This document shows positions 48,174 through 57,053 of a stretch of 64,000 bases of DNA, piece by piece. The notes under the pieces were generated by a model that saw nothing but the letters and a program-made list of their open reading frames with translations, was not told the origin of the DNA and did no database searches. Made by a program: the position numbers and the translations under genes. This DNA comes from Oleiharenicola sp. (GTDB taxonomy: Bacteria; Verrucomicrobiota; Verrucomicrobiia; Opitutales; Opitutaceae), in contig JANYDW010000010.1 in NCBI GenBank assembly GCA_025363455.1, forward strand, positions 1 to 64,000, in the 5' to 3' direction. Every line of letters begins with the position of its first letter. Position 1 is the first letter of the stretch.

Positions 48174-49160
48174 ATGAAAAACTTCATGCGCCTCGGATCG
48201 TCTGCTCTGGTCATCGGCCTGGCCGGATTGCTCGCCGGCTGTACCAGCTACCACAAGGAAATTACCCAGCGAACCCGGCTGGCCCACGATTTCGAGGTGG
48301 TGGAAACCTCCACCAAGAGAACTCTCAATGCCAAGGAAATGGCTGTCTTGCGGTCCAAGGTCGCGGAATACCTGGATAAACAGGGGGCCACCTCCAGCGG
48401 AAACTATTACGTGAAGGTCTACCTTGGAGCCGACCAGGACGGTGTGCCCGCCGAATGGGTAGTCGTGCGGTTCTCCCGCGACATGGACATGCGTTTCCAG
48501 TTGCTGGGGTCCGACGACACTTATTACCCCGGTTACCGGTCCTATGCGTCGTACGATTATTATCCGTACGGTTATGATAATTTCGAACGGGTTTCTTTCC
48601 AGTACTATGACGAGCCATATTACGGCGGTCGCACCTACATTCCGCCGCAGTGGCGGGACAACCGTGACCGGAGTCGCGATCATGATCGCGATCATGATGG
48701 CGATCACGACCGGAGGAAGGACCGGGATCACGATGGCGCGGGGGACCGCCATGACGATCACCCACGACAGCAGGATCACGCCCGGCACGCCCCGCAGTCT
48801 CCCGGCGGTACCCCCCAGGTGACCCGCACCCGGTGGGATGGCGATTCTTCCGGTCAGAACAACCCATCGCATGAAAACGGCGGCTCGCGCCACGGCGGGA
48901 CTTCCGTCCGCCCGCAACCAGACCCTGCCAACGAGCGGACTTATACCCCGCCCGTTCGCACCTCCAGTCAGTTTGCGCCGCGGTCCGATTCGTCCAGCAG
49001 TCAATCAGCCCCGAGCCAGCCGTCCTTCCGCACTTCCAGTCAAGCTGCGCCCAGCTACAACCCGCCTGCCGCCCGTTCGGAGTCCAGGCCGTCCTCCAAC
49101 TCGGATAATAGCCCGAAGGAATCTTCGCGCGCGGGCAACTCCTACCAGAAGCAGGAATAA
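48174..49160 (+). CDS. Lipoprotein with His/Asp/Arg-rich repeat region
   Basis: The 328-aa product has a lipobox LLAGC (Cys about 25), a conserved-looking N domain to about residue 150 (DQDGVPAEWVVVRFSRDMDMRF), then a Tyr-rich region, a low-complexity HD/RD-rich region (about 165-205, DRDHDGDHDRRKDRDHD), and a Pro/Ser/Gln-rich tail. The His/Asp-rich repeat could bind metal or heme. The underlying DNA has CGATCATGATCG palindromes. No enzymatic motif is seen and the role is unknown. The start at 48174 is the one that gives the signal peptide. Confidence 0.65.
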   Translation: MKNFMRLGSSALVIGLAGLLAGCTSYHKEITQRTRLAHDFEVVETSTKRTLNAKEMAVLRSKVAEYLDKQGATSSGNYYVKVYLGADQDGVPAEWVVVRFSRDMDMRFQLLGSDDTYYPGYRSYASYDYYPYGYDNFERVSFQYYDEPYYGGRTYIPPQWRDNRDRSRDHDRDHDGDHDRRKDRDHDGAGDRHDDHPRQQDHARHAPQSPGGTPQVTRTRWDGDSSGQNNPSHENGGSRHGGTSVRPQPDPANERTYTPPVRTSSQFAPRSDSSSSQSAPSQPSFRTSSQAAPSYNPPAARSESRPSSNSDNSPKESSRAGNSYQKQE

Positions 49161-49188
49161 CTCGGCCATTTCAGGCCCGGGCCGGAGC

Positions 49189-49413
49189 TCAATCGGTTTT
49201 CACTTGGGCCAGGTAGAGACGGAATAATTCCTCGACTTTGGCGCGAGCCCATGGAGTGCGGCGGAGGAATTGCAGGCTGGATTTGATGCTGGGATCGAAG
49301 TTGAAGCAGCGGATCTCGATGCGCCGGCCCATCTCCGTCCAACCATAGTGGGCGACGAGCCGGGTGAGGATCACCTCAAGGGTGACGCCATGCAGGGGAT
49401 CTTTTGAGGTCAT
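49189..49413 (-). CDS. VF530-family protein (DUF2132)
   Basis: The 74-aa product contains [40 protein letters not shown] and [21 protein letters not shown], the full VF530 domain, a small fold from DNA-binding-like proteins of unknown function. The ATG at 49413 gives the standard start [10 protein letters not shown] slightly longer frame upstream is unlikely. It is transcribed alone, convergent with the lipoprotein gene. Confidence 0.85.
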   Translation of the reverse strand: MTSKDPLHGVTLEVILTRLVAHYGWTEMGRRIEIRCFNFDPSIKSSLQFLRRTPWARAKVEELFRLYLAQVKTD

Positions 49414-49591
49414 CAGACGGAGGGACTCATGGGTCACAGGACAATGATGGCCAAAAATTGCCAAGCCTAGAACTCACGCGGTCCGCCACGGAAAAACCTC
49501 AGTCCGCCCCAATTTTGATGTCTGGCACAGCTGGCGCACGTTCCATCCCGACACGCAGCGGGATAAGCTCTGAGGCGGTTTGTTTCAGAAA

Positions 49592-49670
49592 TGTAGGAGC
49601 CTGTTTACAGGCGATTCGAGGTTCTCGCCGACGGACAACATTCTGGATCGCTTGTGAACAAGCTCCTACA
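49592..49670. repeat. REPIN-type paired hairpin, GTAGGAG-CCTG/CTTG family
   Basis: The left arm is TGTAGGAG-CCTG-TTTA-CAGG-CGAT. The right arm, read in reverse, is TGTAGGAG-CTTG-TTCA-CAAG-CGAT. The stems swap CCTG/CAGG for CTTG/CAAG. The truncated copy at 15272 is the same family. Confidence 0.75.
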
Positions 49671-49690
49671 ACCCGAACCGAATCCGTGTC

Positions 49691-50191
49691 TCACGCAAGC
49701 AGTTCGTAGTAGACCAACGGGACGCCGCGATAGGCGGCGCGGCCGCAGTTGCGCCAACCGCACTTGGCGTAGAATGGGCCGGCGCCAGCAGCCGGATGAT
49801 CGTAGGCCTCGAGGAAGATGGCATCGGCTTTGACGCGACGGACGAGCTTCACCACCTCAGCGAGGCAGGCGCGGCCGTGACCCTGCCGCTGGAGTTCCGG
49901 CGCCACGACCATTGCTGTGAGATAAATAGGGCGTTTCAGGTTGGAGAAATGCTTCAGGTCGATGGACCAAGGCTTCTTCGTATTGAGAACCAGCGAGGCC
50001 ACAATATCATCCCGGTGCAGGGCGACGTAGAGCTCCGCGTTCCGCAGATCGAAGAGCACCCCGGCGGTCGTGCAGTGATGGGTCCACCAGCCCTTACCAT
50101 ACTTGAACGTGAGGTCGTCGGAGACTGCGTTGCGCAGCGAGGCGATGGCCTCGGCGTCTTCCACGGTGGCCGGCTGGAGCTTCACGCGCAT
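49691..50191 (-). CDS. GNAT-family acetyltransferase
   Basis: The 166-aa product has the GNAT fold: N-terminal VEDAEAIASLRNAV, the beta strands around VALHRDDIVASLVL, the acetyl-CoA loop in MVVAPELQRQGHGRACLAEVV (about 94-114, with QRQGHGRA), and a C-terminal KCGWRNCGR motif. The substrate is unknown. It ends 8 bp from the start of the alpha/beta hydrolase frame on the same strand, so the two genes may be cotranscribed in the order hydrolase then acetyltransferase. Confidence 0.8.
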   Translation of the reverse strand: MRVKLQPATVEDAEAIASLRNAVSDDLTFKYGKGWWTHHCTTAGVLFDLRNAELYVALHRDDIVASLVLNTKKPWSIDLKHFSNLKRPIYLTAMVVAPELQRQGHGRACLAEVVKLVRRVKADAIFLEAYDHPAAGAGPFYAKCGWRNCGRAAYRGVPLVYYELLA

Positions 50192-50199
50192 GGGCCGGT

Positions 50200-50958
50200 T
50201 CAGCGGATGTTGAGCAGCAAGTCGGCCGTGGCCTCGGGCAGGCGCCAGTGGGGGACGTGGTCGGCTGTCATGATGACTACTGGCCAGCCGCGGGCCCGGG
50301 CGCGCTCGGCCGACGGGAAGAAGGCGTCTTCCTCGGGTTTTTTCCCTGGCTCCACCGTGAGGATGTAGGTTGCGGGAACCTTGGTTCGGGCCGGATTCGT
50401 CAGCACGATGTTATCGGTGAAAGTCTTGAGCGGATGGGGGACGTCCTTTGGAAAATGCCAGTCAGGCTTGACCCAGGAGGGAATGATGAAGCCGTCCTTG
50501 ATCATGTTTTCGACATCCAGCGAGCCGGGCGTGCGGAGAGCCATGACGTTTTCGCCGTTCTCCGGCAGAAAAGCGTCGAGATAGATGAGCCGGCTCAGCC
50601 GGTCGGGGATGCGATCAGCCACTCCGGTGATGACCATGCCGCCATAGCTATGTCCGAGCAGAATGACATCGTGCAGGTCCTCGAAGAGGATGAAGTTCAC
50701 GATGTCGTCGATATGGGTGGCCAGGCCGATGTCCGTCCGCGCCGTGTTAAAGTGCTCGCCGAGCCCGCTCAAGGACGGGCGGTAGACCTTCCAGCCCTTC
50801 GCCTCGAGCAGCGGGGCGACCTTTTTCATCTGCCAGCCCCCAGCCCACGCGCCGTGCACACTGACGAGGACGGGTTGGTGGGTGGCGGGTTCCGCCGCGG
50901 GCAGGATGGTTTTTCCGCCCAAGCAAACCAGTACCATAAGCAGCAGTGACTTTTTCAT
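50200..50958 (-). CDS. Secreted alpha/beta hydrolase
   Basis: The 252-aa product has a signal peptide (KKSLLLMVLVCLGGKTILPAAEP) and the alpha/beta hydrolase core: VSVHGAWAGGWQM (oxyanion region), nucleophile Ser in GHSYGG (about 102-107), and catalytic His in TADHVPHW (about 237). It is like the salicylate-esterase/MES-type hydrolases that cleave ester or similar substrates, but the substrate is not known. The ATG at 50958 begins the signal peptide; the in-frame ATG 19 codons upstream is unlikely. It is located upstream of the GNAT gene. Confidence 0.8.
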   Translation of the reverse strand: MKKSLLLMVLVCLGGKTILPAAEPATHQPVLVSVHGAWAGGWQMKKVAPLLEAKGWKVYRPSLSGLGEHFNTARTDIGLATHIDDIVNFILFEDLHDVILLGHSYGGMVITGVADRIPDRLSRLIYLDAFLPENGENVMALRTPGSLDVENMIKDGFIIPSWVKPDWHFPKDVPHPLKTFTDNIVLTNPARTKVPATYILTVEPGKKPEEDAFFPSAERARARGWPVVIMTADHVPHWRLPEATADLLLNIR

Positions 50959-51107
50959 GGCGCAGCCTGAAAGACACGCAGATCCCGTAGCAAGCCAAGT
51001 GTAGAAGTGGGGCACACCATCGGCGGAGAAAATCGGACAGTTCCTTCCGACGGGCAGAAGTTGACGCCGTCCGCCGGGCTCGCCTAGCTCAGGCCCAGTT
51101 ACCCCGC

Positions 51108-54100
51108 ATGACCAAGCTCCTCGTCGCCAACCGTAGCGAGATCGCGATCCGCGTCTTCCGTTCTGCCACCGAACTCGGCATTCCCACCGTCGCCATCTAT
51201 GCGCATGAGGACCGGCTGGGCGTCCATCGCTTCAAAGCCGACGAGGCATACCTCGTCGGGGCCGGCAAGGGCCCGGTCGCAGCCTACCTCGACATCCCCG
51301 GCATCGTCGCCCTCGCCAAAGCCAAGGGTGTGACGCACATCCATCCCGGCTACGGATTCCTGTCCGAAAACGCCACCTTCGCTCGCGCCTGCGCTGTGGC
51401 CAGCATCACCTTCGTCGGGCCCCGGCCCGAGCTGCTCGACATGATGGGGGACAAGACCGCCGCCCGCGCCCTGGCCCAAAAACTCAAGGTGCCGGTGTTG
51501 CCGGGCACGGAGGAACCCGTGAGTGATCCGGTCGAGGCGGTGAAACTCGCGCGGAAAATCGGCTTTCCGCTCATCATCAAGGCGGCGTTTGGCGGCGGTG
51601 GTCGGGGTATGCGCGTCGTCCACAAAGAGGAGAATCTCCGCCCGCTGCTCGAAGAGGCGCAGGGCGAGGCCGCCACGGCCTTTGGCAACCCGGCCGTCTT
51701 CTTGGAAAAGTTCCTGCCCCGCGCCAAGCACATCGAAGTGCAGGTACTCGGCGACCGCCACGGCAACGTCCTCCATCTCCACGAGCGGGACTGTTCCGTC
51801 CAGCGCCGGCACCAGAAGGTCATCGAGATCGCGCCTTCGGTCGGCCTGCCCGAGGCAGTCCGTCGCGAGCTCTGTGAATCGGCCGTCCGCCTGGCGAAGG
51901 AGATCCGCTACGACAACGCCGGTACGCTCGAATACCTCGTCAACGCCGACAATCCGAGCGAGTGGTATTTCATCGAGATGAATCCGCGCATCCAGGTGGA
52001 GCACACCGTGACGGAGATCATCACCGGCGTGGACATCGTCCGCTCGCAAATCCTCGTTTCCCAGGGCGCCAAGCTGCACGGTCCCGAGCTCGATTTGCCG
52101 TCGCAGGCGGACATGCCGCGCATCGGCTACGCCGTGCAGGCTCGCATCACGACCGAGGATCCGGCGAACAAGTTCACGCCCGACTACGGCAAGATTGTCA
52201 GCTACCGCAGCGCCGCCGGCCTCGGCATCCGTCTGGACGGCGCCATGGGCGACACGGGTAGCGTCATCACGCCATTCTACGACTCGCTTTTGGTCAAACT
52301 CACCGCCTTCGGGCCGAAATTCGAGATCGCCCTCCAGCGCATGGACCGGGCATTGCGCGAATTCCGCATCCGTGGCGTGAAGACCAACATCCCGTTTCTC
52401 GAAAACGTCATCGCGCACGCCGACTTCCGCGCCGGGGCCGTCACAACGGGCTTCATCGACCACAGCCCGGGCCTCTTCGAGTTCAAATACCGGCGCGACC
52501 GCGCGACCAAGATCCTGGCTTTCCTCGGCGACATTGTCGTCAATGGCAACCCCCACGTGAAGGGTCGCCGCCCCGCAAAAATCCCGTTGCAGCCAGCGGC
52601 GCCGTCGTTCCCGGCCGAGTTGTCCCCTCCGCCCGGCTCACGTGACCTTCTGAAAAAGCTCGGGCCTAAGAAATTCGCCCAGTGGGTGCGTACCCAGAAA
52701 CCGTTACTCGTCACCGACACCACCATGCGTGACGCCCACCAGTCGCTCATGGCCGCGCGCGTCCGCACGCACGACATGCTGCGCGCAGCCGATGCCGTCG
52801 CCCGGCGCACGCCTAACCTCTTCAGCCTCGAATGCTGGGGTGGGGCGACCTTCGACACCTCGATGCGTTTCCTGCACGAGGATCCCTACGAGCGGCTGGC
52901 GCAACTGCGCGCCCGCATCCCGAACATTTGCTTCCAGATGCTGCTGCGCGGCGCCAACGCCGTCGGCTACAGCTTCTATCCCGACAACGTTGTGCGCGGC
53001 TACGTGAGACATGCCGCCGCGGCCGGCATCGACATCTTCCGCGTCTTCGACTCGCTCAACTACCTGCCCAACCTTTATGTTGCCCTTGATGCCGTGCTAG
53101 AGACCGACTCGATCGCCGAGGCGGCCGTTTGCTACACGGGCGACCTGCTCGACCCCAAGCGTGACAAATACTCGCTTCGTTACTACGTGAAGATGGCGAA
53201 GGAGCTGGAGAAACGGGGCGCGCACATGCTCGCGATCAAAGACATGGCCGGCCTCTGCCGGCCCTACGCCGCCGCGAAGCTCGTGAAGACCCTCCGCGAG
53301 GAAGTCGGCCTGCCCATTCATTTCCACACGCACGACACCAGCGGCATCTCGGCCGCGTCCGTGTTGGCCGCGGTCGATGCCGGCGTGGATGTCGTGGACC
53401 TCGCGCTCGCCTCGATGTCGGGCTCGACCAGCCAGCCCAACCTTAACTCGGTTGTTGCGGCCCTCGCGCACACGCCGCGCGATACCGGACTGAGCCTCGA
53501 CACGCTCAACGAATTCTCCGGCTACTGGGAGCAGGTGCGAGATCTGTATGCGCCGTTCGACTCCGCCCCGCGCGCCGGTAGCGCCGAGGTGTACCAGCAC
53601 GAGATGCCCGGCGGCCAGTACACCAACCTCAAGGAACAGGCCGGCTCGATGGGCCTTGGCGCGCGCTGGTCCGAAGTCGTGCGCACCTACGCGGAGGTGA
53701 ACCTGCTCTTCGGCGACATTGTCAAGGTCACGCCGTCCTCCAAGGTTGTCGGTGACATGGCGCTGTTCCTCGTCTCGCGCGGCATCAAGACCGCCGACGT
53801 GCTCAATCTCGAGCCCGGTTCGATGCCGTTTCCCGCTTCGGTGGTCGACATGCTCGCCGGCGAGCTCGGGCAGCCCCCGGGCGGCTGGCCGAAGAAGCTG
53901 CAGAAGATTGTGCTGGGCGACCGGCAGCCCCGGCGCGGCCGGCCCGGCGCCAACCTGCCGCCGGTGGACCTTGAGCAGGAGAAGGAGACTTTGCAGAAAA
54001 AGTTGAAGATCGAGGTCTCCGACGCCGCACTTTACAGCCACCTGATGTATCCCGAGGTGTTCGCTGACTTCGCCAAGTTCCAGTCGATCTATGGCGACGT

Positions 54101-54551
54101 CAGTGCCGTGCCCACGCGCACTTTTCTTTACGGCCTGTCACCCAACGAGGAGATCTCAGTGGATATCGAGGAGGGAAAGACGCTCTTCCTGAAACTGATT
54201 CATGTCGGCGAGCCCGACCGTGACGCCATGCGAACGCTTACTTTTGAGCTAAACGGCCGGCCGCGCGAGACACGGGTGCCCGACAAGTCCATTGCGGCTC
54301 CCGCCCGGTTGCGCGCCAAGGCCGACCCCGCCGACGCTTTGCAAGTCGGCGCGCCCATTCCCGGCCTCATCACCGCGCTGGCCGTCAGTGTCGGGGCCAA
54401 GGTCGCAAAGGGCGACAAGCTTCTGACGCTCGAGGCGATGAAGATGCAAACGACCCTCTACGCGGCGGCGCCCGGCCTGGTGAAGGAAGTGCTCGTCGCC
54501 GTTGGCGACACCGTCGAGAGCAAGGACCTGTTGCTCAAGCTGCAGGCCTGA
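51108..54551 (+). CDS. pyc: Pyruvate carboxylase
   Basis: Pyruvate carboxylase makes oxaloacetate from pyruvate and bicarbonate with biotin, an anaplerotic step. The 1147-aa product has the biotin carboxylase domain (about 1-455, with HPGYGFLSEN and the ATP-grasp loop GGGGRGMRVV about 162-171), the carboxyltransferase domain (about 530-830, TDTTMRDAHQSLMAARVRT), the linker, and a C-terminal biotin domain with EAMKMQT (Lys about 1112). Length and order match the single-chain enzyme. It is transcribed alone on the plus strand and converges with a minus-strand gene 10 bp away. Confidence 0.97.
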   Translation: MTKLLVANRSEIAIRVFRSATELGIPTVAIYAHEDRLGVHRFKADEAYLVGAGKGPVAAYLDIPGIVALAKAKGVTHIHPGYGFLSENATFARACAVASITFVGPRPELLDMMGDKTAARALAQKLKVPVLPGTEEPVSDPVEAVKLARKIGFPLIIKAAFGGGGRGMRVVHKEENLRPLLEEAQGEAATAFGNPAVFLEKFLPRAKHIEVQVLGDRHGNVLHLHERDCSVQRRHQKVIEIAPSVGLPEAVRRELCESAVRLAKEIRYDNAGTLEYLVNADNPSEWYFIEMNPRIQVEHTVTEIITGVDIVRSQILVSQGAKLHGPELDLPSQADMPRIGYAVQARITTEDPANKFTPDYGKIVSYRSAAGLGIRLDGAMGDTGSVITPFYDSLLVKLTAFGPKFEIALQRMDRALREFRIRGVKTNIPFLENVIAHADFRAGAVTTGFIDHSPGLFEFKYRRDRATKILAFLGDIVVNGNPHVKGRRPAKIPLQPAAPSFPAELSPPPGSRDLLKKLGPKKFAQWVRTQKPLLVTDTTMRDAHQSLMAARVRTHDMLRAADAVARRTPNLFSLECWGGATFDTSMRFLHEDPYERLAQLRARIPNICFQMLLRGANAVGYSFYPDNVVRGYVRHAAAAGIDIFRVFDSLNYLPNLYVALDAVLETDSIAEAAVCYTGDLLDPKRDKYSLRYYVKMAKELEKRGAHMLAIKDMAGLCRPYAAAKLVKTLREEVGLPIHFHTHDTSGISAASVLAAVDAGVDVVDLALASMSGSTSQPNLNSVVAALAHTPRDTGLSLDTLNEFSGYWEQVRDLYAPFDSAPRAGSAEVYQHEMPGGQYTNLKEQAGSMGLGARWSEVVRTYAEVNLLFGDIVKVTPSSKVVGDMALFLVSRGIKTADVLNLEPGSMPFPASVVDMLAGELGQPPGGWPKKLQKIVLGDRQPRRGRPGANLPPVDLEQEKETLQKKLKIEVSDAALYSHLMYPEVFADFAKFQSIYGDVSAVPTRTFLYGLSPNEEISVDIEEGKTLFLKLIHVGEPDRDAMRTLTFELNGRPRETRVPDKSIAAPARLRAKADPADALQVGAPIPGLITALAVSVGAKVAKGDKLLTLEAMKMQTTLYAAAPGLVKEVLVAVGDTVESKDLLLKLQA

Positions 54552-54560
54552 GCGCCCGCC

Positions 54561-55031
54561 TCAGAGCCAGCGGCGGACACGGCGCCGGTAGGCCAGATAG
54601 GTCTCCCCGAACTTGGCGGCGAGGTAGCGCTCCTCGCGCCGGATGACGCCGAAGTGCAGGGTCAGCGCCAGCGGGATCAGGAACGCCGCTGGCAGCACGC
54701 CATTGATCAGCAGGGCGATGCCGAGATGCAGCAGGCAGAGCGACAGATACATCGGGTTGCGAGTGTAGCGGAACGGGCCGGACGCGACGATGGCGAGGGT
54801 CGGCTGGCTCGGCAGGACATTCGTGCCGGCCCGCTTCATGGTCCGCGAGGCCCAGTACGCCTGGGCTCCCGCAGCAATGGCCAGTACTGCGCCGATGATC
54901 CGGGCGAGCCACGGTGCCATCAGCGGGATGGGACAAACCCAGTGCGCGATGCTACCGGCCACGATGTGGCCGGCGAAAATCAGCGGCGGAAAGGCGATGA
55001 CGCCGGCGTGGTCTTGGGGTGCAGCAGGCAC
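54561..55031 (-). CDS. Isoprenylcysteine carboxyl methyltransferase-like membrane protein
   Basis: The 156-aa product has several membrane segments and the ICMT-like pattern in FRYTRNPMYLSLCLLHLG (about 92-109) and EERYLAAKFGETYLAYRRRVRRWL (about 133-156). Members of this broad family are small membrane methyltransferases with unknown substrates in bacteria. The GTG at 55031 is chosen because it lies 8 bp after the stop of the upstream gene and gives a normal length; a far upstream ATG would overlap that gene by over 100 bp. Confidence 0.7.
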   Translation of the reverse strand: MPAAPQDHAGVIAFPPLIFAGHIVAGSIAHWVCPIPLMAPWLARIIGAVLAIAAGAQAYWASRTMKRAGTNVLPSQPTLAIVASGPFRYTRNPMYLSLCLLHLGIALLINGVLPAAFLIPLALTLHFGVIRREERYLAAKFGETYLAYRRRVRRWL

Positions 55032-55039
55032 GCAGGATT

Positions 55040-55639
55040 CTAGGCGGCCCGGGACTTCGCGGAGGGACGAACGAGCAGCAAGCCGTAATGATGCTGGCAG
55101 CATTCCACCAGATCCTGATCGCGGAGAAACCGGAAACCCGCCGCCTCGGCCCAGGCCCGGCATTGCCCCGGCTTGGGACGGATGGCCATGGAGGGTCCGC
55201 GCGGGGTGGTGGGATCGTATTTCCAGTGCATGATCGAGACCAACCCGCCGGGTTTCAGGACACGGAAAGCCTCCAGCAGGAGGCCGACCGGATTCTCCAG
55301 GTGGAGGAGATTGAAGACCATCGCGTGGTCCATGCTGCCGTCCGGCAGGCCGGTGCCCTCAGCCACGAAGTCGCGCAGCCCGGCATGTACGTTATTCAGG
55401 CCCGATTCCTTCGCCCGGCGGTTAACCAGCGCGACGAGTTCCGGCTCGATGTCAAAGGTGTGGACGGTGCCCGAGGTGCGACGCGCGGCGGGAAAGGTGA
55501 AGGTGCCGTAGCCACCGCCGAACTCGACGATGCTCTCCGTGCCGGCCTTGGCGCAGTCCAGCTTGGCGACGATGCAATCGGCGTCGTAGAAGGAAGCCCA
55601 GTAGGCCTCGTCGGGCATGCCACTTTCGCGTCCTTTCAT
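55040..55639 (-). CDS. Class I SAM-dependent methyltransferase
   Basis: The 199-aa product has the Rossmann methyltransferase motifs: VEFGGGYGTFTFPAA (motif I, about 38-52), DIEPELVALVNRRA (motif II, about 63-76), the Asp-containing region GLPDGSMDHAMVFNLLHLE (about 97-115) and FRVLKPGGLVSIMHW (about 124-138). The substrate is unknown. A start 7 codons later (MPDEAYWASFYD) is equally possible. The membrane methyltransferase-like gene follows after 8 bp on the same strand. Confidence 0.8.
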   Translation of the reverse strand: MKGRESGMPDEAYWASFYDADCIVAKLDCAKAGTESIVEFGGGYGTFTFPAARRTSGTVHTFDIEPELVALVNRRAKESGLNNVHAGLRDFVAEGTGLPDGSMDHAMVFNLLHLENPVGLLLEAFRVLKPGGLVSIMHWKYDPTTPRGPSMAIRPKPGQCRAWAEAAGFRFLRDQDLVECCQHHYGLLLVRPSAKSRAA

Positions 55640-55646
55640 GGTTGGG

Positions 55647-56201
55647 TCAGGGTTTCACCCGGTGGAAATGCGCGCCGGAGTATTTCTCGAAGTCCTTGCC
55701 CGGTTCGGCGATCTCGAAGAGCTCGGTGAACTCATCGTCGCCGACCTTGGTGTAGGTCTCGCGGGCGCGGAAGCCGGCCGGGATGTTCTCGATGGCGACG
55801 GTGGTGAAGACGATGACCCGGCCGTCGGCCGAGAAGGAGTCGAGGACGTAGTGGTTGACGAAGCCCTCGACGGTGAACATGCGCAACACGAGCTTCCTGG
55901 CCGCCCGGTCGTAGCTCATCAGTGACCGGTCCTCATGGATCTCGCCCTTGGGATTCTTCTCCTGCGGCGGATAGGTGGACTGGTTGCGGACCTCGATGAA
56001 CTTGTTGTTGAGGGTGAAGGCGTATTCGCGGACGGACTTGCCCTTGCCGGGCTCACTCTCGGAATCGCCTTCCCACTTGCCGAGGAGAAAGCGCACTGGC
56101 TCCCACGGGTCGGGCTTCTTGGCGGGAGGACTGGGTTCGGCGGCAGTCAGGACGGCGACGCAGGCCAGTCCGAGCAGAGTGAGGAGCAATCGGGTTTTCA
56201 T
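55647..56201 (-). CDS. Secreted protein, DUF1579/heme-binding-like beta-barrel
   Basis: The 184-aa product has a signal peptide (KTRLLLTLLGLACVAVLTAAEP) and a beta-rich mature part with PWEPVRFLLGKWEGDSESEPG, NKFIEVRNQSTYP and KFEKYSGAHFHRVKP-like C terminus (as DFEKYSGAHFHRVKP). The LLGKWEGxxxS start is typical of THAP4/DUF1579-type lipocalin-like barrels. The ligand is unknown. It is 8 bp downstream of the orphan antitoxin gene on the minus strand and 7 bp upstream of the methyltransferase gene. Confidence 0.7.
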   Translation of the reverse strand: MKTRLLLTLLGLACVAVLTAAEPSPPAKKPDPWEPVRFLLGKWEGDSESEPGKGKSVREYAFTLNNKFIEVRNQSTYPPQEKNPKGEIHEDRSLMSYDRAARKLVLRMFTVEGFVNHYVLDSFSADGRVIVFTTVAIENIPAGFRARETYTKVGDDEFTELFEIAEPGKDFEKYSGAHFHRVKP

Positions 56202-56208
56202 GGCGAAG

Positions 56209-56442
56209 CTAGCACACACCGTAGCGGGAATTCATCTCCCGGCGGATGTCTTCGTAAGCGATGCCGGTGACGCGGCCTTCATCCACGGCATTGATCCGGG
56301 CCCGGATTTCCTCGTCCCAAGATTGGTCAGCCTCGGCGATGTTGCCGCTTGGCTCCAAATCAAGCAGACTGCGGGCGAGGGCCAGCCGCTGCTCCTCGGG
56401 AAGCTTGGCCACCTCCTGGGTCAGTGCCTCAATCCGGGTCAT
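56209..56442 (-). CDS. Orphan antitoxin-like protein (addiction-module family)
   Basis: The 77-aa product has the helical, acidic pattern of the small addiction-module antitoxin family (RIEALTQEVAKLPEEQRLALARSLLDLE, then EEIRARINAVDEGRV). Antitoxins of this family usually pair with a RelE/ParE-type toxin, but none follows on this strand; the toxin-antitoxin pair at 56763 is separate. It may be a lone antitoxin or the remains of a pair. The ATG at 56442 gives the standard start MTRIEALTQEV. Confidence 0.7.
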   Translation of the reverse strand: MTRIEALTQEVAKLPEEQRLALARSLLDLEPSGNIAEADQSWDEEIRARINAVDEGRVTGIAYEDIRREMNSRYGVC

Positions 56443-56635
56443 GGCAGTAAGCAAGCAGTTTGGATGGGTCGGTCAACGCTTGGTTGATTTGCCCGTGCCA
56501 CTTACTCGCTTAAGCGTGGGTAGTTCATAACCCGAATCCAGTTTACTGCGGTTCCCTTCTATTGGATATACTTTATGAGTTTGCGGCCGAGAGGAGTGAT
56601 GTGTGCCCCAAGTTCCTGTGCACCACGGGCTGTCA

Positions 56636-56760
56636 TCATGGTATCTGCTCCAGCGGTAGGTCGTGGAGTTTCAGCTCGGGATTTTTATCGGTGAAATACT
56701 TCGTCGACCACTCGTTGGGGAAGAGGACGACGGGGTTCTCGAACTTGTCGGCGCCGAAGC
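56636..56760 (-). pseudogene. Detached copy of the prfC 3' end
   Basis: Read on the minus strand, this stretch encodes FGADKFENPVVLFPNEW, then STKYFTDKNPELKLHDLPLEQIP and TGA, matching the last 39 residues of prfC (57372) with conservative changes such as R to K and E to D. The 116-bp nucleotide block 56645-56760 aligns without gaps to 57384-57499 with 15 mismatches by my count. The match ends sharply at 56760, 2 bp beyond the toxin stop. This is a separated copy of the gene end with a toxin-antitoxin pair between the two. Confidence 0.8.
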
Positions 56761-56762
56761 GA

Positions 56763-57053
56763 TCACTTCAAGGCTTGGCGGTTCTTGGTCGGGTTCTGGC
56801 GGCAGTCTAGGACGCGCCAGACGATGGCGGTGTCGCCCTCGACTTTGTAGTAGATGGCGTAGGGGAAGCGTTTGGCGAGATGACGGTAATAGCCGAAGAT
56901 TTTGCGATGAACACCGGCGTCCAGAAGGAGGGAATCGATGTCAGCGAACAGCGAGTCGAAGAAATATTCACCGGCAGCTTGATCCTGACGGGAGTAGAAG
57001 CGCCGTCCATCAGCCAGATCCGCCAAGGCGGAGGGCAGAATCCGCAGCTTCAT
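56763..57053 (-). CDS. RelE/ParE-family toxin
   Basis: The 96-aa product has the RelE/ParE pattern: KLRILPSALADLADGRRFYSRQ, GEYFFDSLFADIDSLL, FGYYRHLAKRFPYAIYYKVEGDTAIVWRVLDCRQNP. ParE types poison gyrase and RelE types cut mRNA; the sequence does not decide. Its start overlaps the antitoxin end by 4 bp (ATGA), so translation is likely coupled and antitoxin comes first. It lies between two copies of the prfC 3' end. Confidence 0.85.
   Translation of the reverse strand: MKLRILPSALADLADGRRFYSRQDQAAGEYFFDSLFADIDSLLLDAGVHRKIFGYYRHLAKRFPYAIYYKVEGDTAIVWRVLDCRQNPTKNRQALK

Noticed and set aside
49523-49538. A sigma-54-like promoter (TGGCAC-N8-GCA) on the plus strand
   Set aside because: Spacing fits, but no plus-strand gene follows until 51108 and minus-strand genes lie between, so a chance match is more likely.
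54561-55163. ATG-started long version of the ICMT-like gene
   Set aside because: It would overlap the methyltransferase gene by more than 100 bp, and the N-terminal part lacks conservation features; GTG 55031 is preferred.
56560-56640. Minus-strand 25-codon frame containing ITPLGRKLIKYI after the prfC fragment
   Set aside because: It starts inside the prfC copy end and is too short to support a gene.
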